Assembly (NCBI GenBank): GCA_022340285.1
Contig: JAJDOG010000002.1
Location: 20,881 to 84,880, forward strand
Direction: 5' to 3'
Origin: Betaproteobacteria bacterium
GTDB taxonomy: Bacteria > Pseudomonadota > Gammaproteobacteria > Burkholderiales > SG8-39
Length of the DNA stretch: 64,000 nt
Shown here: positions 1-8,910 of the stretch, one piece after another
How the letters are laid out: each line of letters opens with the position of its first letter
How positions within the stretch are numbered: the first letter of the stretch is position 1
The notes under the pieces: generated by a model
Databases searched by the model: none
What the model was told of the DNA's origin: nothing
Seen by the model: only the letters and a program-made list of their open reading frames with translations
Translations under genes and position numbers: made by a program

Positions 1-1
1 C

Positions 2-1543
2 AAGTCGCGCGTCTCCAGACCGCAGAACGGCGCCGAGTACCTGGAGTCGCTGCGCGACGGGCGCGAGGTCTACATCTACGGCGAGCGGGTGAAGGACGTG
101 ACCACGCATCCGGCCTTCCGCAACACCGCCCGCATGACCGCGCGGCTTTTTGACGCGCTGCACGATCCAGAGTCGAAGGAGAAGCTCACGCTGCCCACCG
201 ACACCGGCAACGGCAGCTTCACCCAGGCGTACTTCAAGGCCCCCAAGACCCGCGAGGATCTGATCGCCGGGCGCAACGCGATTGCCGAGTGGGCCAAGAT
301 CACCTACGGCTGGATGGGCCGAGCCCCCGACTACAAGGCCTCGTTTCTCGCGACGCTCGGCGCCAACGCCGACTTCTACGACCCCTACCAGGAGAACGCG
401 CGTCGCTGGTACAAGTTCAGCCAGGAGCGCGTGCCGTTCATCAACCACGCGATCATCCATCCGCCGGTCGACCGGGACCGCCCGCCGAACGAGGTGGCCG
501 ACGTGTGCTGCCACGTCGTGAAGGAAACCGACAAGGGGATCGTCGTTTCGGGCGCCAAAGTGGTGGCCACGGGCTCGGTGCTGACGAACTACACGTTCGT
601 CGCGCACCACGGTCTCATCCCGCTGCAGGACAAGAAGTTCGCGGTCGTCTTGATGATGCCCACCAATGCGCCGGGCGCGAAGTTCATCTGCCGGACGTCC
701 TACGAGATGACCTCGACCGTGATGGGCAGTCCCTTCGACTACCCCCTGTCGAGCCGCCTGGACGAGAACGACGCCGTTTTCATCATGGACGAGGTGCTCG
801 TGCCTTGGGAAAACGTCTTCGTCTATGCCGATGTCGAGAAGGCGAACAACTTCTTCCCGCGCACCGGCTTCCTGCCGCGCTTCGTCGTGCACGGCTGCAC
901 GCGCCTCGCGGTCAAGCTCGATTTCATCTCAGGGCTGCTCCTGAAGGCGGTCGAGGCGGCAGGCACCAAGGATTACCGCGGCGTGCAGGCCAACGTCGGC
1001 GAGGTCATCGCCTGGCGGAATCTCTTCTGGGCGCTCACGGACGCCATGGTGCGTGATCCCAGGCCGTGGATCGACGACTACGTGCTGCCCAACATGGATC
1101 CCGGCAATGCGTACCAGATCATCGCCACGATGGCGTACACCAAGGTGAAGTACCTCATCGAGCAGACGGTCGCGTCGAGCCTGATCTACCTCAATTCCCA
1201 CGCACGCGACTTCAAGAGTCCGGAGATCCGCCCCTATCTCGATCGCTACCTGCGCGGCTCGAACGGCTACAACGCGGAGGACCGGGTCAAGCTCATGAAG
1301 CTGCTCTGGGACTCGCTCGCCACCGAGTTCGGCGGCCGGCACGAGCTCTACGAGATCAACTACGGCGGGTCGACCGAGGAGATCCGGCGGTACTGCCTCT
1401 TCGGCGCTGAGGCCTCCGGCAATGCGGAGCGGTTCAAGGGATTCGCCGAGCAGTGCATGGCGGAATACGATCTCGACGGCTGGAAGGTGCCGGATCTCGC
1501 CGACCCGGGCGAGCTCAGCTATCACCTCCTGCGCGGACGCTGA
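2..1543 (+). CDS. 4-hydroxyphenylacetate 3-hydroxylase (HpaB/PvcC) family flavin monooxygenase, 5' partial
   Basis: The frame is open from the first bases of the window, so the start lies upstream. The visible 513 residues match the HpaB family nearly to its full length of about 480-520. The opening [15 protein letters not shown] is the usual N-terminal family motif, and the acyl-CoA-dehydrogenase-like middle domain follows ([20 protein letters not shown], then [15 protein letters not shown]). Family members use reduced FAD from a partner reductase to ortho-hydroxylate phenolic substrates. No reductase gene is visible nearby, and the true substrate cannot be read from sequence. It converges on the flavoprotein gene at 1601. 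PvcC-like or other phenol hydroxylases are alternatives. Confidence 0.88.
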   Translation, partial: KSRVSRPQNGAEYLESLRDGREVYIYGERVKDVTTHPAFRNTARMTARLFDALHDPESKEKLTLPTDTGNGSFTQAYFKAPKTREDLIAGRNAIAEWAKITYGWMGRAPDYKASFLATLGANADFYDPYQENARRWYKFSQERVPFINHAIIHPPVDRDRPPNEVADVCCHVVKETDKGIVVSGAKVVATGSVLTNYTFVAHHGLIPLQDKKFAVVLMMPTNAPGAKFICRTSYEMTSTVMGSPFDYPLSSRLDENDAVFIMDEVLVPWENVFVYADVEKANNFFPRTGFLPRFVVHGCTRLAVKLDFISGLLLKAVEAAGTKDYRGVQANVGEVIAWRNLFWALTDAMVRDPRPWIDDYVLPNMDPGNAYQIIATMAYTKVKYLIEQTVASSLIYLNSHARDFKSPEIRPYLDRYLRGSNGYNAEDRVKLMKLLWDSLATEFGGRHELYEINYGGSTEEIRRYCLFGAEASGNAERFKGFAEQCMAEYDLDGWKVPDLADPGELSYHLLRGR

Positions 1544-1600
1544 TCGCCGAGCCACACTGAGCGGAGCGATAGCGGCCGCCTCGCTCGCGTTGACTTTCGG

Positions 1601-2917
1601 CTAGCCGGCGTAGACGAAGGCCTCGCGGAGTCTCCCTGCGAGCGCTCCGCCGCTCGGCACGCGACGCGGAAGGGGCAGCCTCGCACTCTGCTCGTCCAGG
1701 TGGGACGCCAGGTGCGCGCTCAGGTCGCGAGCGTCGTCGCCGGCTCCGTCGATGAGCGTTGATTTGCGGCGGCGCAGGAACTGCATGCCCATCAGGTAGA
1801 GCCCGGGCGACTCGACGATTCCGCCGTCGTGACGGATGCGACCCTTGCGATCGAGAACGGGGACATCGAGCCAGGAATAGTCGGGCCGGTACCCGGTGGC
1901 CCAGACGATGGTCCGGATCTCGCCGCGGGTCAGATCCAGCGCGAGGGATGGCGACGACGCCACCTCGGTGGGTTCGAAGCGATGCGGCGGGCCGACCTCG
2001 TCGTCGAGGCCGGCGCCGGTCGCCCATTCATCGATCGCATTGAGCAGACGGTTCATCTTGAGGTCGGACAGCGCTACCTGGTTCTTCAGGGATCCCGAGA
2101 ACAGCGCCTTCCCGTCACGCATCCCCGCGAGACGGCCGACGAGCTTCACGCCGATGCCCGACAGCGCGTTGAGATCGATCGGGCGCTGGTCGGCGTAGCC
2201 GGCAAGTTGCAGCGACGGCACACTCCGCGCCCGCTGGAGGTCGTCGATCTCGTCGTAGCGCTGGTCAAGCACCCCGGCAGTGTCCATCCACCACTGGATA
2301 TCCCGGCCGCGATAGATCCGCGGCATCCGGATGTGCTCGCCCACCGCCAGTGTCACCGGCCGGCCCGAACGTTGGATCTCGTCGGCGATCTGCACGCCGG
2401 TGGCCGACGCGCCGACGACGAGCACGCCGCCCGAGTCGAGCTGGTCCGGATTCCGGTACTGCATCGGGGTGAGGGTGTTCACCGTGGACGGCACCGCCTC
2501 GGCGACCGCCGGAACGTTTGCGATGTTGCACGCACCGGTGGCGAGCACGACGGCCCGGGCCTGCCATTGCCCCTGGTCGGTGCTCACCGTGTAGCCGCCG
2601 TCCGTACGGCGCACCGAGGTCACCCGGGTGTTGGGATAGACCGGGGCCGAGATCACCTCGGCATAGCGCTCGATGAAAGCGATGGTCTCGGGCATCGTGC
2701 GATAGCCGTCAGGATCGTCGCCCTCGTAAGTGAAGCCAGGGAGCCGGCTCTGCCAGTTCGGCGTGAGGAGGCGCAGCGAGTCCCAGCGCTCGGCCTTCCA
2801 CGAGTTTGCTACCTCACCGCGCTCGAGGACCACGTGGTCGATCGAGCGTTCGGTGAGGCAGCGGCTCATGGCGAGGCCCGCGTGGCCCGCGCCGATGATG
2901 ACAGCGGTGGTGCGCAT
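1601..2917 (-). CDS. FAD/NAD(P)-binding flavoprotein monooxygenase (CzcO-like), copy 1
   Basis: This 438-residue protein has two Rossmann fingerprints: GAGHAG at residues 9-14 for FAD and GASATG near 169-174 for NAD(P). A late ATG-type motif (IVWATGY) is also present. That order is typical of class B flavoprotein monooxygenases and CzcO-like oxidoreductases. The classical Baeyer-Villiger fingerprint with its His is not obvious; the segment reads TPMQYRNPDQL. It lies 30 bases downstream of an osmC-family gene on the same strand, probably in one transcript. A near-copy of both genes lies at 14639-16544. Substrate unknown; cytosolic by the absence of a signal peptide. Confidence 0.85.
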   Translation of the reverse strand: MRTTAVIIGAGHAGLAMSRCLTERSIDHVVLERGEVANSWKAERWDSLRLLTPNWQSRLPGFTYEGDDPDGYRTMPETIAFIERYAEVISAPVYPNTRVTSVRRTDGGYTVSTDQGQWQARAVVLATGACNIANVPAVAEAVPSTVNTLTPMQYRNPDQLDSGGVLVVGASATGVQIADEIQRSGRPVTLAVGEHIRMPRIYRGRDIQWWMDTAGVLDQRYDEIDDLQRARSVPSLQLAGYADQRPIDLNALSGIGVKLVGRLAGMRDGKALFSGSLKNQVALSDLKMNRLLNAIDEWATGAGLDDEVGPPHRFEPTEVASSPSLALDLTRGEIRTIVWATGYRPDYSWLDVPVLDRKGRIRHDGGIVESPGLYLMGMQFLRRRKSTLIDGAGDDARDLSAHLASHLDEQSARLPLPRRVPSGGALAGRLREAFVYAG

Positions 2918-2947
2918 GGCGCGGCTCCCGTGCCTTCGCCTGAGCGC

Positions 2948-3511
2948 TCAGTTCACCACGACCGAGACGTTGGTCGGATTGGTGACGATGTCGAAGACCG
3001 CCGAGCGTTTCTGCGACTGGGCGACGAGCGCCTCGATCTCTTCTTTCGTCGCGTCGGCGTCGATCTCGTACTTCACCTTGATGCCGTCGAAGCCGTTGCG
3101 CACATCCTCGTCGATGCCGAGGATACCCTGGATGTCCATGCTGCCTTCGAGCGTTGCCTTCACGGAGCGCAGCTGGATCTTGCGGAACTGGGCGACGGCC
3201 GCCACGCCTGCGGTGAGGCAGCTGGCGAGACCCGTGAGCACCAGCTCGACCGGCGTCGCGCCGTGGTCCTCGGATGCGAAGATCTCGGGATGATCGGCCT
3301 CGAAGGTGAACTCCTGCCGGTGGCTCTGCCCTTCGCCCAGCCCGAAGAACTCCTTCACTTTGGTCTGGCTGTGGGTGCCGTTCACCCACTTGTTGGTTGC
3401 GCGCCAGGTGAACTTGGCGGCCTCCGGGGCCTGGCCCAGCGCATCACGCGCGCCGAGCAACGCATCGACGTTCACGCCGTTGTTCACTTGTTTCTCTGCT
3501 ACTGTAGTCAT
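2948..3511 (-). CDS. OsmC-family protein, copy 1
   Basis: This is a 187-residue OsmC/Ohr-fold protein. The ATG at 3511 is chosen because AGGAGA lies just upstream; the open frame runs further 5' but without family sequence. The conserved core ELVLTGLASCLTAGV carries the only cysteine I can see, so the usual second redox cysteine of OsmC/Ohr peroxidases appears to be missing. The family reduces organic hydroperoxides, but one-Cys members may act differently. It is the first gene of a likely two-gene transcript with the flavoprotein at 1601-2917. The paralogue at 15978-16544 is nearly identical in sequence. Confidence 0.88.
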   Translation of the reverse strand: MTTVAEKQVNNGVNVDALLGARDALGQAPEAAKFTWRATNKWVNGTHSQTKVKEFFGLGEGQSHRQEFTFEADHPEIFASEDHGATPVELVLTGLASCLTAGVAAVAQFRKIQLRSVKATLEGSMDIQGILGIDEDVRNGFDGIKVKYEIDADATKEEIEALVAQSQKRSAVFDIVTNPTNVSVVVN

Positions 3512-3691
3512 CAATGTCTCCTTTGTGGATGTGGAGCAAAAAATGCGGTATGCGGTGGGTGGTGCGGAAGCGAGTCTAGTTGCCGCTTGTATCCGGCGAT
3601 TTTCAAGAACGGTGGGGTTTTGTTTCAATTGTTTCTGCGTCATCGTCCGGCCAGGCGCTTTCCGCAAGCCGGCGGTCCTCGGGCGGGCGTC

Positions 3692-4408
3692 ATGACCGGG
3701 CGGCTCCTGCCGATCACGTCGATCGTCGTGATCGGTGCGCTGGCATGGCTGTGGTTCGTGCAGCTCGGTCGCGAGATGTCAATGCATGCGGCGATGCCGG
3801 GCATGCAGATGGGCATCGTCCCGCTGGCGACGATGTGGGCGGTGATGATGGCGGCGATGATGGCGCCCGCCGCGGCGCCCTCGTATCTGCTGCATGGGCA
3901 AATGTCGAAGAGCGCGCTCGCCTCCGCGGCCTACTTTGCCGGCTACCTTGTTACCTGGTGCGTGGTGGGCGTCGCCTACGCGCTCGCGCATTGGGGGCTG
4001 CAGCAGGCCGGTCTGATCACGGCGGACATGCGCCTTGCCAACGGTGCGCTGGCCGGCAGCCTGCTCGTCGCCGCGGGCGCATATCAATGGTCGCCGGCAA
4101 AGGCGGGTTGCGTGGCGCGCTGCCGCTCGCCGCTCGGATTCATGATCAACGACTGGCGCGAGGGAGCGGGCGGCGCATTCGTGATGGGCTTGCGCTACGC
4201 GGCCTGGTGCGTGGGCTGCTGCTGGTTGGTGATGACGGTGCTCTTCGTCGCGGGCGCGATGAGCTTCGCCTGGGCTGCGGCGATCTCGGTTTACGTGCTT
4301 GCGGAGCGTCTGTTGCCGCTGGGTCGCACGTTCGATCGCTCAGTCGGCGCCGGGCTCGTCGCGTGGGGCGCGTGGTTGATCGTGGCGGCCCTCGGCGCGG
4401 GAACGTAA
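3692..4408 (+). CDS. DUF2182 family integral membrane protein
   Basis: This 238-residue, strongly hydrophobic protein has about six predicted membrane spans. The Met/His-rich segment MSMHAAMPGMQMG after the first span and the motif CRSPLGFMINDWREGA followed by WCVGCCW match DUF2182, sometimes called predicted metal-binding membrane protein. Biochemical role unknown. I chose the ATG at 3692 because the first membrane span begins right after it. The frame stays open far upstream only because it is antisense to the osmC and flavoprotein genes. It converges on the TetR gene, whose stop is one base away. Confidence 0.78.
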   Translation: MTGRLLPITSIVVIGALAWLWFVQLGREMSMHAAMPGMQMGIVPLATMWAVMMAAMMAPAAAPSYLLHGQMSKSALASAAYFAGYLVTWCVVGVAYALAHWGLQQAGLITADMRLANGALAGSLLVAAGAYQWSPAKAGCVARCRSPLGFMINDWREGAGGAFVMGLRYAAWCVGCCWLVMTVLFVAGAMSFAWAAAISVYVLAERLLPLGRTFDRSVGAGLVAWGAWLIVAALGAGT

Positions 4409-4409
4409 C

Positions 4410-5285
4410 TCAACCCAGGCTCTTGCGCAGAACCTTGTGGACCAGGTGATGCGCGATCTGCATTGGCGTACGCTTTCCCGGGCGGTACCAGACGCGCGTC
4501 CAGTTGATCGCTCCCAATAACGTCAACCGCAGCAAGCTGCGGTCCACGTCAGCGGGGAGCGGCAGCGTTTGAATCAGCTTGCGGAAGCGGTCTTCGTACG
4601 CCTTGCGCCGGTGGTTTAGGCGGCGCTGCAGTCGCGTGCCCTCCATATGGAAGAGGCTGGCAGAGGTAGCTGCGACCACGTCCGTGCGCTGCACGAGTTC
4701 GCCGAGGTGCGCGCCGATCGCCGCTTCGAGCCGCGCCCAGGGTTCGGACTTGCCCTCGAGCGCGCGATCCACCACTTCGTTCAGGCGGCGGAAGCCTTCC
4801 GCGTGCATGCTGACGAAGAGATCCTCCTTCGAACGGAAGTGGTGGTACATCGAGCCCGGGAGGATGCCGGCCGCGGCGCAGATCTCGCGCAGCGATGCGC
4901 TCTCGTAGCCGCGCGCGCTGAAGACCCTTGCCGCCACGGCGAGCAATTCCTCGCGCCGCGGATGGAGTGCAGAACCGTTCGCTCCGGCGCGCGCCGCCAC
5001 GCGCCGGCTGATGGTCGCGCGGCGCAGCCGCGCGCGCTGCGATTCGGAGAGCGCCGACCTGCCCGCTTTGGCGCGGCCGGCGCGCATTCTAAGGCGGTCG
5101 TAGCTCGTCGCGAGGCCGTGCCGCGTCCAGATGGAATGCACCGCCGAGGCGGACAAATGGATGCCGCGCCGGCGCAGCTCGCGCGCGGCGCGCACCTTGC
5201 CCATCTCCGGACACTCTTTGGCGAGCGCCAGCGCGGCGTCCCTCGCGTTTCGTGCGGCGCGCGTCATGGCGCCGAACGATAACAT
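4410..5285 (-). CDS. TetR/AcrR-family regulator with an extra N-terminal helix-turn-helix
   Basis: This protein has 291 residues, against about 200 for ordinary TetR proteins. The TetR DNA-binding domain lies at about residues 106-160 (LLAVAARVFSARGYESASLREICAAAG, then GSMYHHFRSKEDLF), with a ligand-type helical domain behind it. The first ~95 residues look like the helix-turn-helix of IS481-type transposases: AARELRRRGIHLSASAVHSIW, then RHGL. An arginine-rich linker joins the two. A second ATG at 5267 is also possible. The gene starts 22 bases downstream of the tannase-family gene stop, so the two may be co-transcribed. Target unknown. Confidence 0.82.
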   Translation of the reverse strand: MLSFGAMTRAARNARDAALALAKECPEMGKVRAARELRRRGIHLSASAVHSIWTRHGLATSYDRLRMRAGRAKAGRSALSESQRARLRRATISRRVAARAGANGSALHPRREELLAVAARVFSARGYESASLREICAAAGILPGSMYHHFRSKEDLFVSMHAEGFRRLNEVVDRALEGKSEPWARLEAAIGAHLGELVQRTDVVAATSASLFHMEGTRLQRRLNHRRKAYEDRFRKLIQTLPLPADVDRSLLRLTLLGAINWTRVWYRPGKRTPMQIAHHLVHKVLRKSLG

Positions 5286-5307
5286 CTTCGCCGGCGCTCA
5301 GTCCCGG

Positions 5308-7101
5308 CTAGTGCCGGTCGCCACGGTGGTCGCGGTCATGGTCGTCGTCGTGTCGGTCATGGCCGTGTGCATGTCGCTTCTCGACGTGGCACTCGAAGCT
5401 CTCGGCCACATTGATGTCGCCCTTGCCCTTGTACCGGGCGTAGGCCGGATAGGCGCACAGCGGCCGCGTGCGTCCGGGCCACGGCGTCGACGCTGGAGCG
5501 GTACCGGTGATGCTATTCGGCGCCTTGCGGTTTTCCACCCAATCGACCAATGCCGCGAACGCGTCGAATTGCGACGTCGCCGGACCTCCGCCGCAATGAT
5601 TCATTCCGGGGACCATGAACAGTCGGGCGAACCGGCGTGTTCTCACCAAACCGCCGTTGCGCAGGATCAGCTTATCGTACCAAGCGACGTGATACTTGGT
5701 CGAAAACGCGGGGTCGGCTTGTCCTGTGTAGACGATCAACTTGCCACCATGGCGACTGAACTTCCCGTAGTCGGTGGCGCTGGTGCCCATAAAATCCATC
5801 GCCGATTCCCGGTAGGGTTTCGACCGAGCAAAGATTTTCGGCGCATCCGTGTCCATGTTGAAGCTCAGCACCCACGGCACGAATGCATCGCCGAAGGTGG
5901 TCGTGCCTGGCCCCAACGGACTTGCCGTCGCAATGATGGTGCTCGCGGCGAGATCAGTGCCTCCCGTCATGGTATTCGGCGGCGTCGTGAATATGAAGGG
6001 TAGTGCGCCGCCGCCGAGCGTCACGTTGAGCGCGCTGTTTCCAGGTATCGGAAACCCCGGAAAAAGCGGCCCGATCTTCCATTGGCGCCACCCGAAGGCG
6101 GTGACGCCCGGGTCCCACAGCCAACCGGCGTAAAGAGCTTTACCGTGCGAATTCCTCGCTCCGCCGAAAACCGCCTCGAGCGCCGCGACTTGGGCCGCGG
6201 AAAGCTCATCGGTTCCCGCCGGCCCGAGCGTCGCAGGATCGAAGTGACAAGCAAACGGCTTGAACACCATGCCATCGACCAGCCCGTCTTTGGCATCGCA
6301 CCGTGCGAGTATGGCGTTGCCTATCGTCGCGAGTTCGGCGTCCGTGAACGCGCTGGCGAGATCCGGGTTGCCGAAAGGCGTCATGCTGCGCGCCGCACGC
6401 GCGAACGCTTGCGAGTCCCAGGCTTCCGCGACTGCCGCCTTCGGGAGATCCATGCCGGGATTACCTGCAACGATGCCGTCGAAGAACTTCGGATAGCGCT
6501 GCGAAAGCATCAGCCCTTCTCGCCCGCCTTCTGAGCAACCGACGAAATAGGAATACGCCGGTTTGCGACCGTAGAATTGCTTGATGATCGTCTTCGCCGC
6601 TTGAGTGACCCGGGCCGGCCCGTTGTAACCATAATCGCTTCGCGCTTGCGGATCGAACCCGAACTCGAAGGTGCCGGCGACATCGGACGTGTTCACGTCA
6701 TTGTCGTGACCGCTATCGGTCGAGACCACTGCGTAGCCTTGCTGAAGCTGCGCACCCGCGGCGCCTCCGAGGTTACCGTCGGTACCACCACCGCCGGAAT
6801 AGAAGAACTTTCGGTTCCAATCGGTCGGCAACCGCAGGTGGAACTTGATTGCATACGGCTGCCCATCCACCGGACTGAAACGCTCATCGATCGCCCCAAT
6901 CACCTCACAATGCTCCGGGTCGGTTGCGGTGGCGGGGTTCAACTGCGCGAGCGTGATGGTCGTATCTTCGATATAGGCGAGCTTCAGGCCGTCACAGTCC
7001 AGCGTGTCCGCGTGCCCGCCTTTCGCGGAAGCGCTCGGCGCAACAAGGCTCAGCACAGCGCATGCGCACACGACGTAGTGAAGCGGAAACCTGTTTCGCA
7101 T
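5308..7101 (-). CDS. Secreted tannase/feruloyl-esterase family hydrolase
   Basis: A 597-residue protein with a signal peptide ending near residues 26-27 (LSLVAPSASA-KG). The family's CS-D-HC arrangement is visible: the nucleophile is in GCSEGGREG (Cys189-Ser190), and the catalytic His is followed by Cys in MNHCGGG. These two cysteines bridge in known members. The family hydrolyses tannins, feruloyl or other aromatic acid esters outside the cytoplasm. The C-terminus ends in a His/Asp/Arg-rich tail of about 25 residues (HAHGHDRHDDDHDRDH) that is not part of the fold and may bind metal. An excellent AAGGAGGTG ribosome site precedes the ATG. It is divergent from Liv transporter 1, which could import released aromatic acids. 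Confidence 0.88.
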   Translation of the reverse strand: MRNRFPLHYVVCACAVLSLVAPSASAKGGHADTLDCDGLKLAYIEDTTITLAQLNPATATDPEHCEVIGAIDERFSPVDGQPYAIKFHLRLPTDWNRKFFYSGGGGTDGNLGGAAGAQLQQGYAVVSTDSGHDNDVNTSDVAGTFEFGFDPQARSDYGYNGPARVTQAAKTIIKQFYGRKPAYSYFVGCSEGGREGLMLSQRYPKFFDGIVAGNPGMDLPKAAVAEAWDSQAFARAARSMTPFGNPDLASAFTDAELATIGNAILARCDAKDGLVDGMVFKPFACHFDPATLGPAGTDELSAAQVAALEAVFGGARNSHGKALYAGWLWDPGVTAFGWRQWKIGPLFPGFPIPGNSALNVTLGGGALPFIFTTPPNTMTGGTDLAASTIIATASPLGPGTTTFGDAFVPWVLSFNMDTDAPKIFARSKPYRESAMDFMGTSATDYGKFSRHGGKLIVYTGQADPAFSTKYHVAWYDKLILRNGGLVRTRRFARLFMVPGMNHCGGGPATSQFDAFAALVDWVENRKAPNSITGTAPASTPWPGRTRPLCAYPAYARYKGKGDINVAESFECHVEKRHAHGHDRHDDDHDRDHRGDRH

Positions 7102-7448
7102 GGCGCACCTCCTTGATGGGTATGAACCTCACTTGTGGCCAAATCGGCGCACGGCCGCCCCACATAAATCCCTACGGAGGCACGTCGCCGTTCAGGCTCA
7201 CGGGATGCTGCGGCGCGATCGAATCTGTCTTGCCACGGCGGTTATCAATCTAACGGCTGTTAGGCCGGTCAACCTACTCTCCGCCCGTGCGGCATGTCAA
7301 GCCCTCGCCGTAGCGGAAACGGTGTCACGGGCTGCAGAACCTTCAACGGAAACATCGCTGTAGCTCGCGCGGCTGCAGCGCTTCCTTATCTGGAGAAGCG
7401 CTGTCGTGCATTGTCCACCGAAGATCGCAACGCAGCGTCCCACGCCGG

Positions 7449-7464
7449 ATTGAAGTACTTCAAT
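7449..7464. promoter_or_regulatory. 16-bp perfect palindrome, candidate operator
   Basis: ATTGAAGTACTTCAAT is its own reverse complement over all 16 bases. It ends 33 bases before a TTGACA -35 box of the Liv operon 1 promoter, a usual place for an activator or repressor site. Which regulator binds is unknown; the TetR-family protein encoded at 4410-5285 is one candidate. Confidence 0.5.
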
Positions 7465-7497
7465 AACTTGCGCTCGGGTCCGTCCTGCGGCCCGGTT

Positions 7498-7526
7498 TTG
7501 ACACCGGTGCGAATGCCGGCTAACGT
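7498..7526 (+). promoter_or_regulatory. Candidate sigma-70 promoter of Liv operon 1
   Basis: A perfect TTGACA at 7498-7503 is followed after exactly 17 bases by TAACGT (3 of 6 matches to TATAAT). The predicted start would leave a leader of about 75-80 bases before the substrate-binding protein gene. The weak -10 box suggests activation may be needed. Confidence 0.45.
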
Positions 7527-7610
7527 GTCCCGGGGGACGGTTGCACATTCCCTTCCAAACCATAACAATTCGTCCGGTCTGCCCGAATAATTCTGGAGGA
7601 GGAAAACACG

Positions 7611-8861
7611 ATGACTGCACCATCCAAGCCGCGGTCGCCCGTCCGGCGCCGCGTGATCCAGGCCGCCGCCGCGTCAGCGGCGCTCACGACGCTCGGGTTC
7701 CCGGCGATCGTCCGCGCCCAATCGAAGCGGCTCAAGGTAGGGGTTCTGCTGCCGCGCTCCGGCTATCAGGGCTTCATCGGCCAGTCGTGCCAGAAGGGTG
7801 CCGATCTCGCGCCCGGCGTGATCAAGCAGATGCTCGGCGTCGACGTAGAGCTGATGAACGCCGACACCGAAACCAACGTCGACGTCGCGCGCACGCGTGC
7901 GGAACGGCTCATCCAGGAGGGGGCGAACGTCCTCGTCGGTGCGTTCGATTCCGGCCAGACCGTGGCGATCGCCCAGGTGGCTGAGCAGCGCGGCACCCCG
8001 CTCGTCATCAACATTGCGGCCGCGCCGCAGATCACCGAGCAGGGTTACAAGTTCGTGTTTCGCAATTTCCAGACCGCGCGCGACATCGTGGGGAACGGCC
8101 TCCGGCTGACGGGCGATCTCTTCCACGCGACCAACACCGTGCCGCGCACCGCCGTGTTCATGCACGTGAACGACACGTTCGGCACGGCAGTGTCCAGGGG
8201 TATCGCTGCGGCCATGCCCCACATGACGCAGCTGCCGTTCAAGATCGTGGACACGATCTCGTACGACCCCGCCGCCAGGGACTTGACCGTCGAGGTGTCC
8301 AAGGCCAAGGCGTCGAACGCGGATTTCCTGATGCTCGTCTGCCGCCTGAACGACGCCATCGCGCTGCGCCGCGAGATGGTCAAGCAGCGCTGGAACCCGA
8401 TGGGCATCATCAGCCCCGGCTCACCCGGGATGTACGAGGAGCAGTACTTCAAGACGCTCGGCAAGTTCTCCGAGTACAGCATCTCGAACGTGCCGTGGTA
8501 CAACCCGCGCGCCGAGCTGACGCACGTCGTCGAGAAGGCCTTCCAAAAGCAGAATCCAGGCGAGAAGTTCCCCTTCCACGGCCTCAACGTCGGCTTCACC
8601 TTCGAGGCGATCATGATCGCGGCCGATGCGTTCAAGCGTGCGGGTTCCACCGACCCGAAGACGCTCGCCGACGCGATCCGCCAGACGAACATCCCCAGGA
8701 AGATGATGTTGGGCGCGCCCATCAAGTTCAACGCCAAAGGCCAGGTCGAGGGGATCGGCTCGGCGTGCGTGCAGAACCTGAAGGGGCTCCCGACGGTCGT
8801 GCTGCCGGCAGATGCCGCGACGGCCAAGCCGGTGTTCCCGGCCCCGTACTACAAGGCCTAG
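7611..8861 (+). CDS. Liv-type ABC transporter substrate-binding protein, system 1
   Basis: A 416-residue periplasmic binding protein (peripla_BP_6/LivK-like). The N-terminus has a twin-arginine-like signal (SPVRRRVIQAAAASAAL, then GFPAIVRAQ) with cleavage near residues 37-39, so export through Tat is plausible. The mature part starts KRLKVGVLLPRSG, as in other members. It is preceded by a strong GGAGGAGG site and heads an operon with permeases at 8911 and 9777 and ATPases at 10938 and 11660. Members of this clade often bind aromatic or short-chain acids rather than leucine. The neighbouring secreted esterase, hydroxylase and VOC protein support an aromatic ligand, but that is inference. Confidence 0.9.
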   Translation: MTAPSKPRSPVRRRVIQAAAASAALTTLGFPAIVRAQSKRLKVGVLLPRSGYQGFIGQSCQKGADLAPGVIKQMLGVDVELMNADTETNVDVARTRAERLIQEGANVLVGAFDSGQTVAIAQVAEQRGTPLVINIAAAPQITEQGYKFVFRNFQTARDIVGNGLRLTGDLFHATNTVPRTAVFMHVNDTFGTAVSRGIAAAMPHMTQLPFKIVDTISYDPAARDLTVEVSKAKASNADFLMLVCRLNDAIALRREMVKQRWNPMGIISPGSPGMYEEQYFKTLGKFSEYSISNVPWYNPRAELTHVVEKAFQKQNPGEKFPFHGLNVGFTFEAIMIAADAFKRAGSTDPKTLADAIRQTNIPRKMMLGAPIKFNAKGQVEGIGSACVQNLKGLPTVVLPADAATAKPVFPAPYYKA

Positions 8862-8881
8862 CACCGGAAGGGGGAAATCGA

Positions 8882-8906
8882 GGGCCGGCCCGCGCCGGCC
8901 CTTTTT
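8882..8906 (+). terminator. Hairpin plus T-run between SBP and livH
   Basis: An 8-bp perfect stem (GGGCCGGC at 8882-8889 with GCCGGCCC at 8894-8901) closes a 4-base loop and is followed directly by TTTTT. This is a canonical intrinsic terminator placed between the binding-protein gene and the permease gene. It probably works as a partial terminator or mRNA stabiliser that keeps the binding protein in excess over the membrane parts. Confidence 0.8.
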
Positions 8907-8910
8907 GTGT

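Larger units (their letters stand above)
7102..7610. other. Intergenic region between tannase and Liv operon 1
   Basis: This divergent 509-base region carries no convincing gene. It holds the tannase ribosome site at its left end. At its right end are a 16-bp perfect palindrome (7449-7464), a TTGACA-type promoter (7498-7526) and a GGAGGAGG ribosome site before 7611. The middle part shows nothing I can name. Confidence 0.7.

Noticed and set aside
929..1555. 208-codon open frame antisense to the HpaB-type gene
   Set aside because: It is a mirror frame of a well-supported family gene and shows no protein-like motif.
2948..3667. 239-residue start for OsmC copy 1
   Set aside because: The extra 52 residues have no family similarity, and AGGAGA sits just before the ATG at 3511. 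Copy 2 has the shorter form too.
1829..4408. An 859-codon open frame on the plus strand
   Set aside because: Its first two thirds are antisense to the osmC and flavoprotein genes and have arginine/histidine-rich shadow composition. Only the DUF2182 part from 3692 is a real protein.
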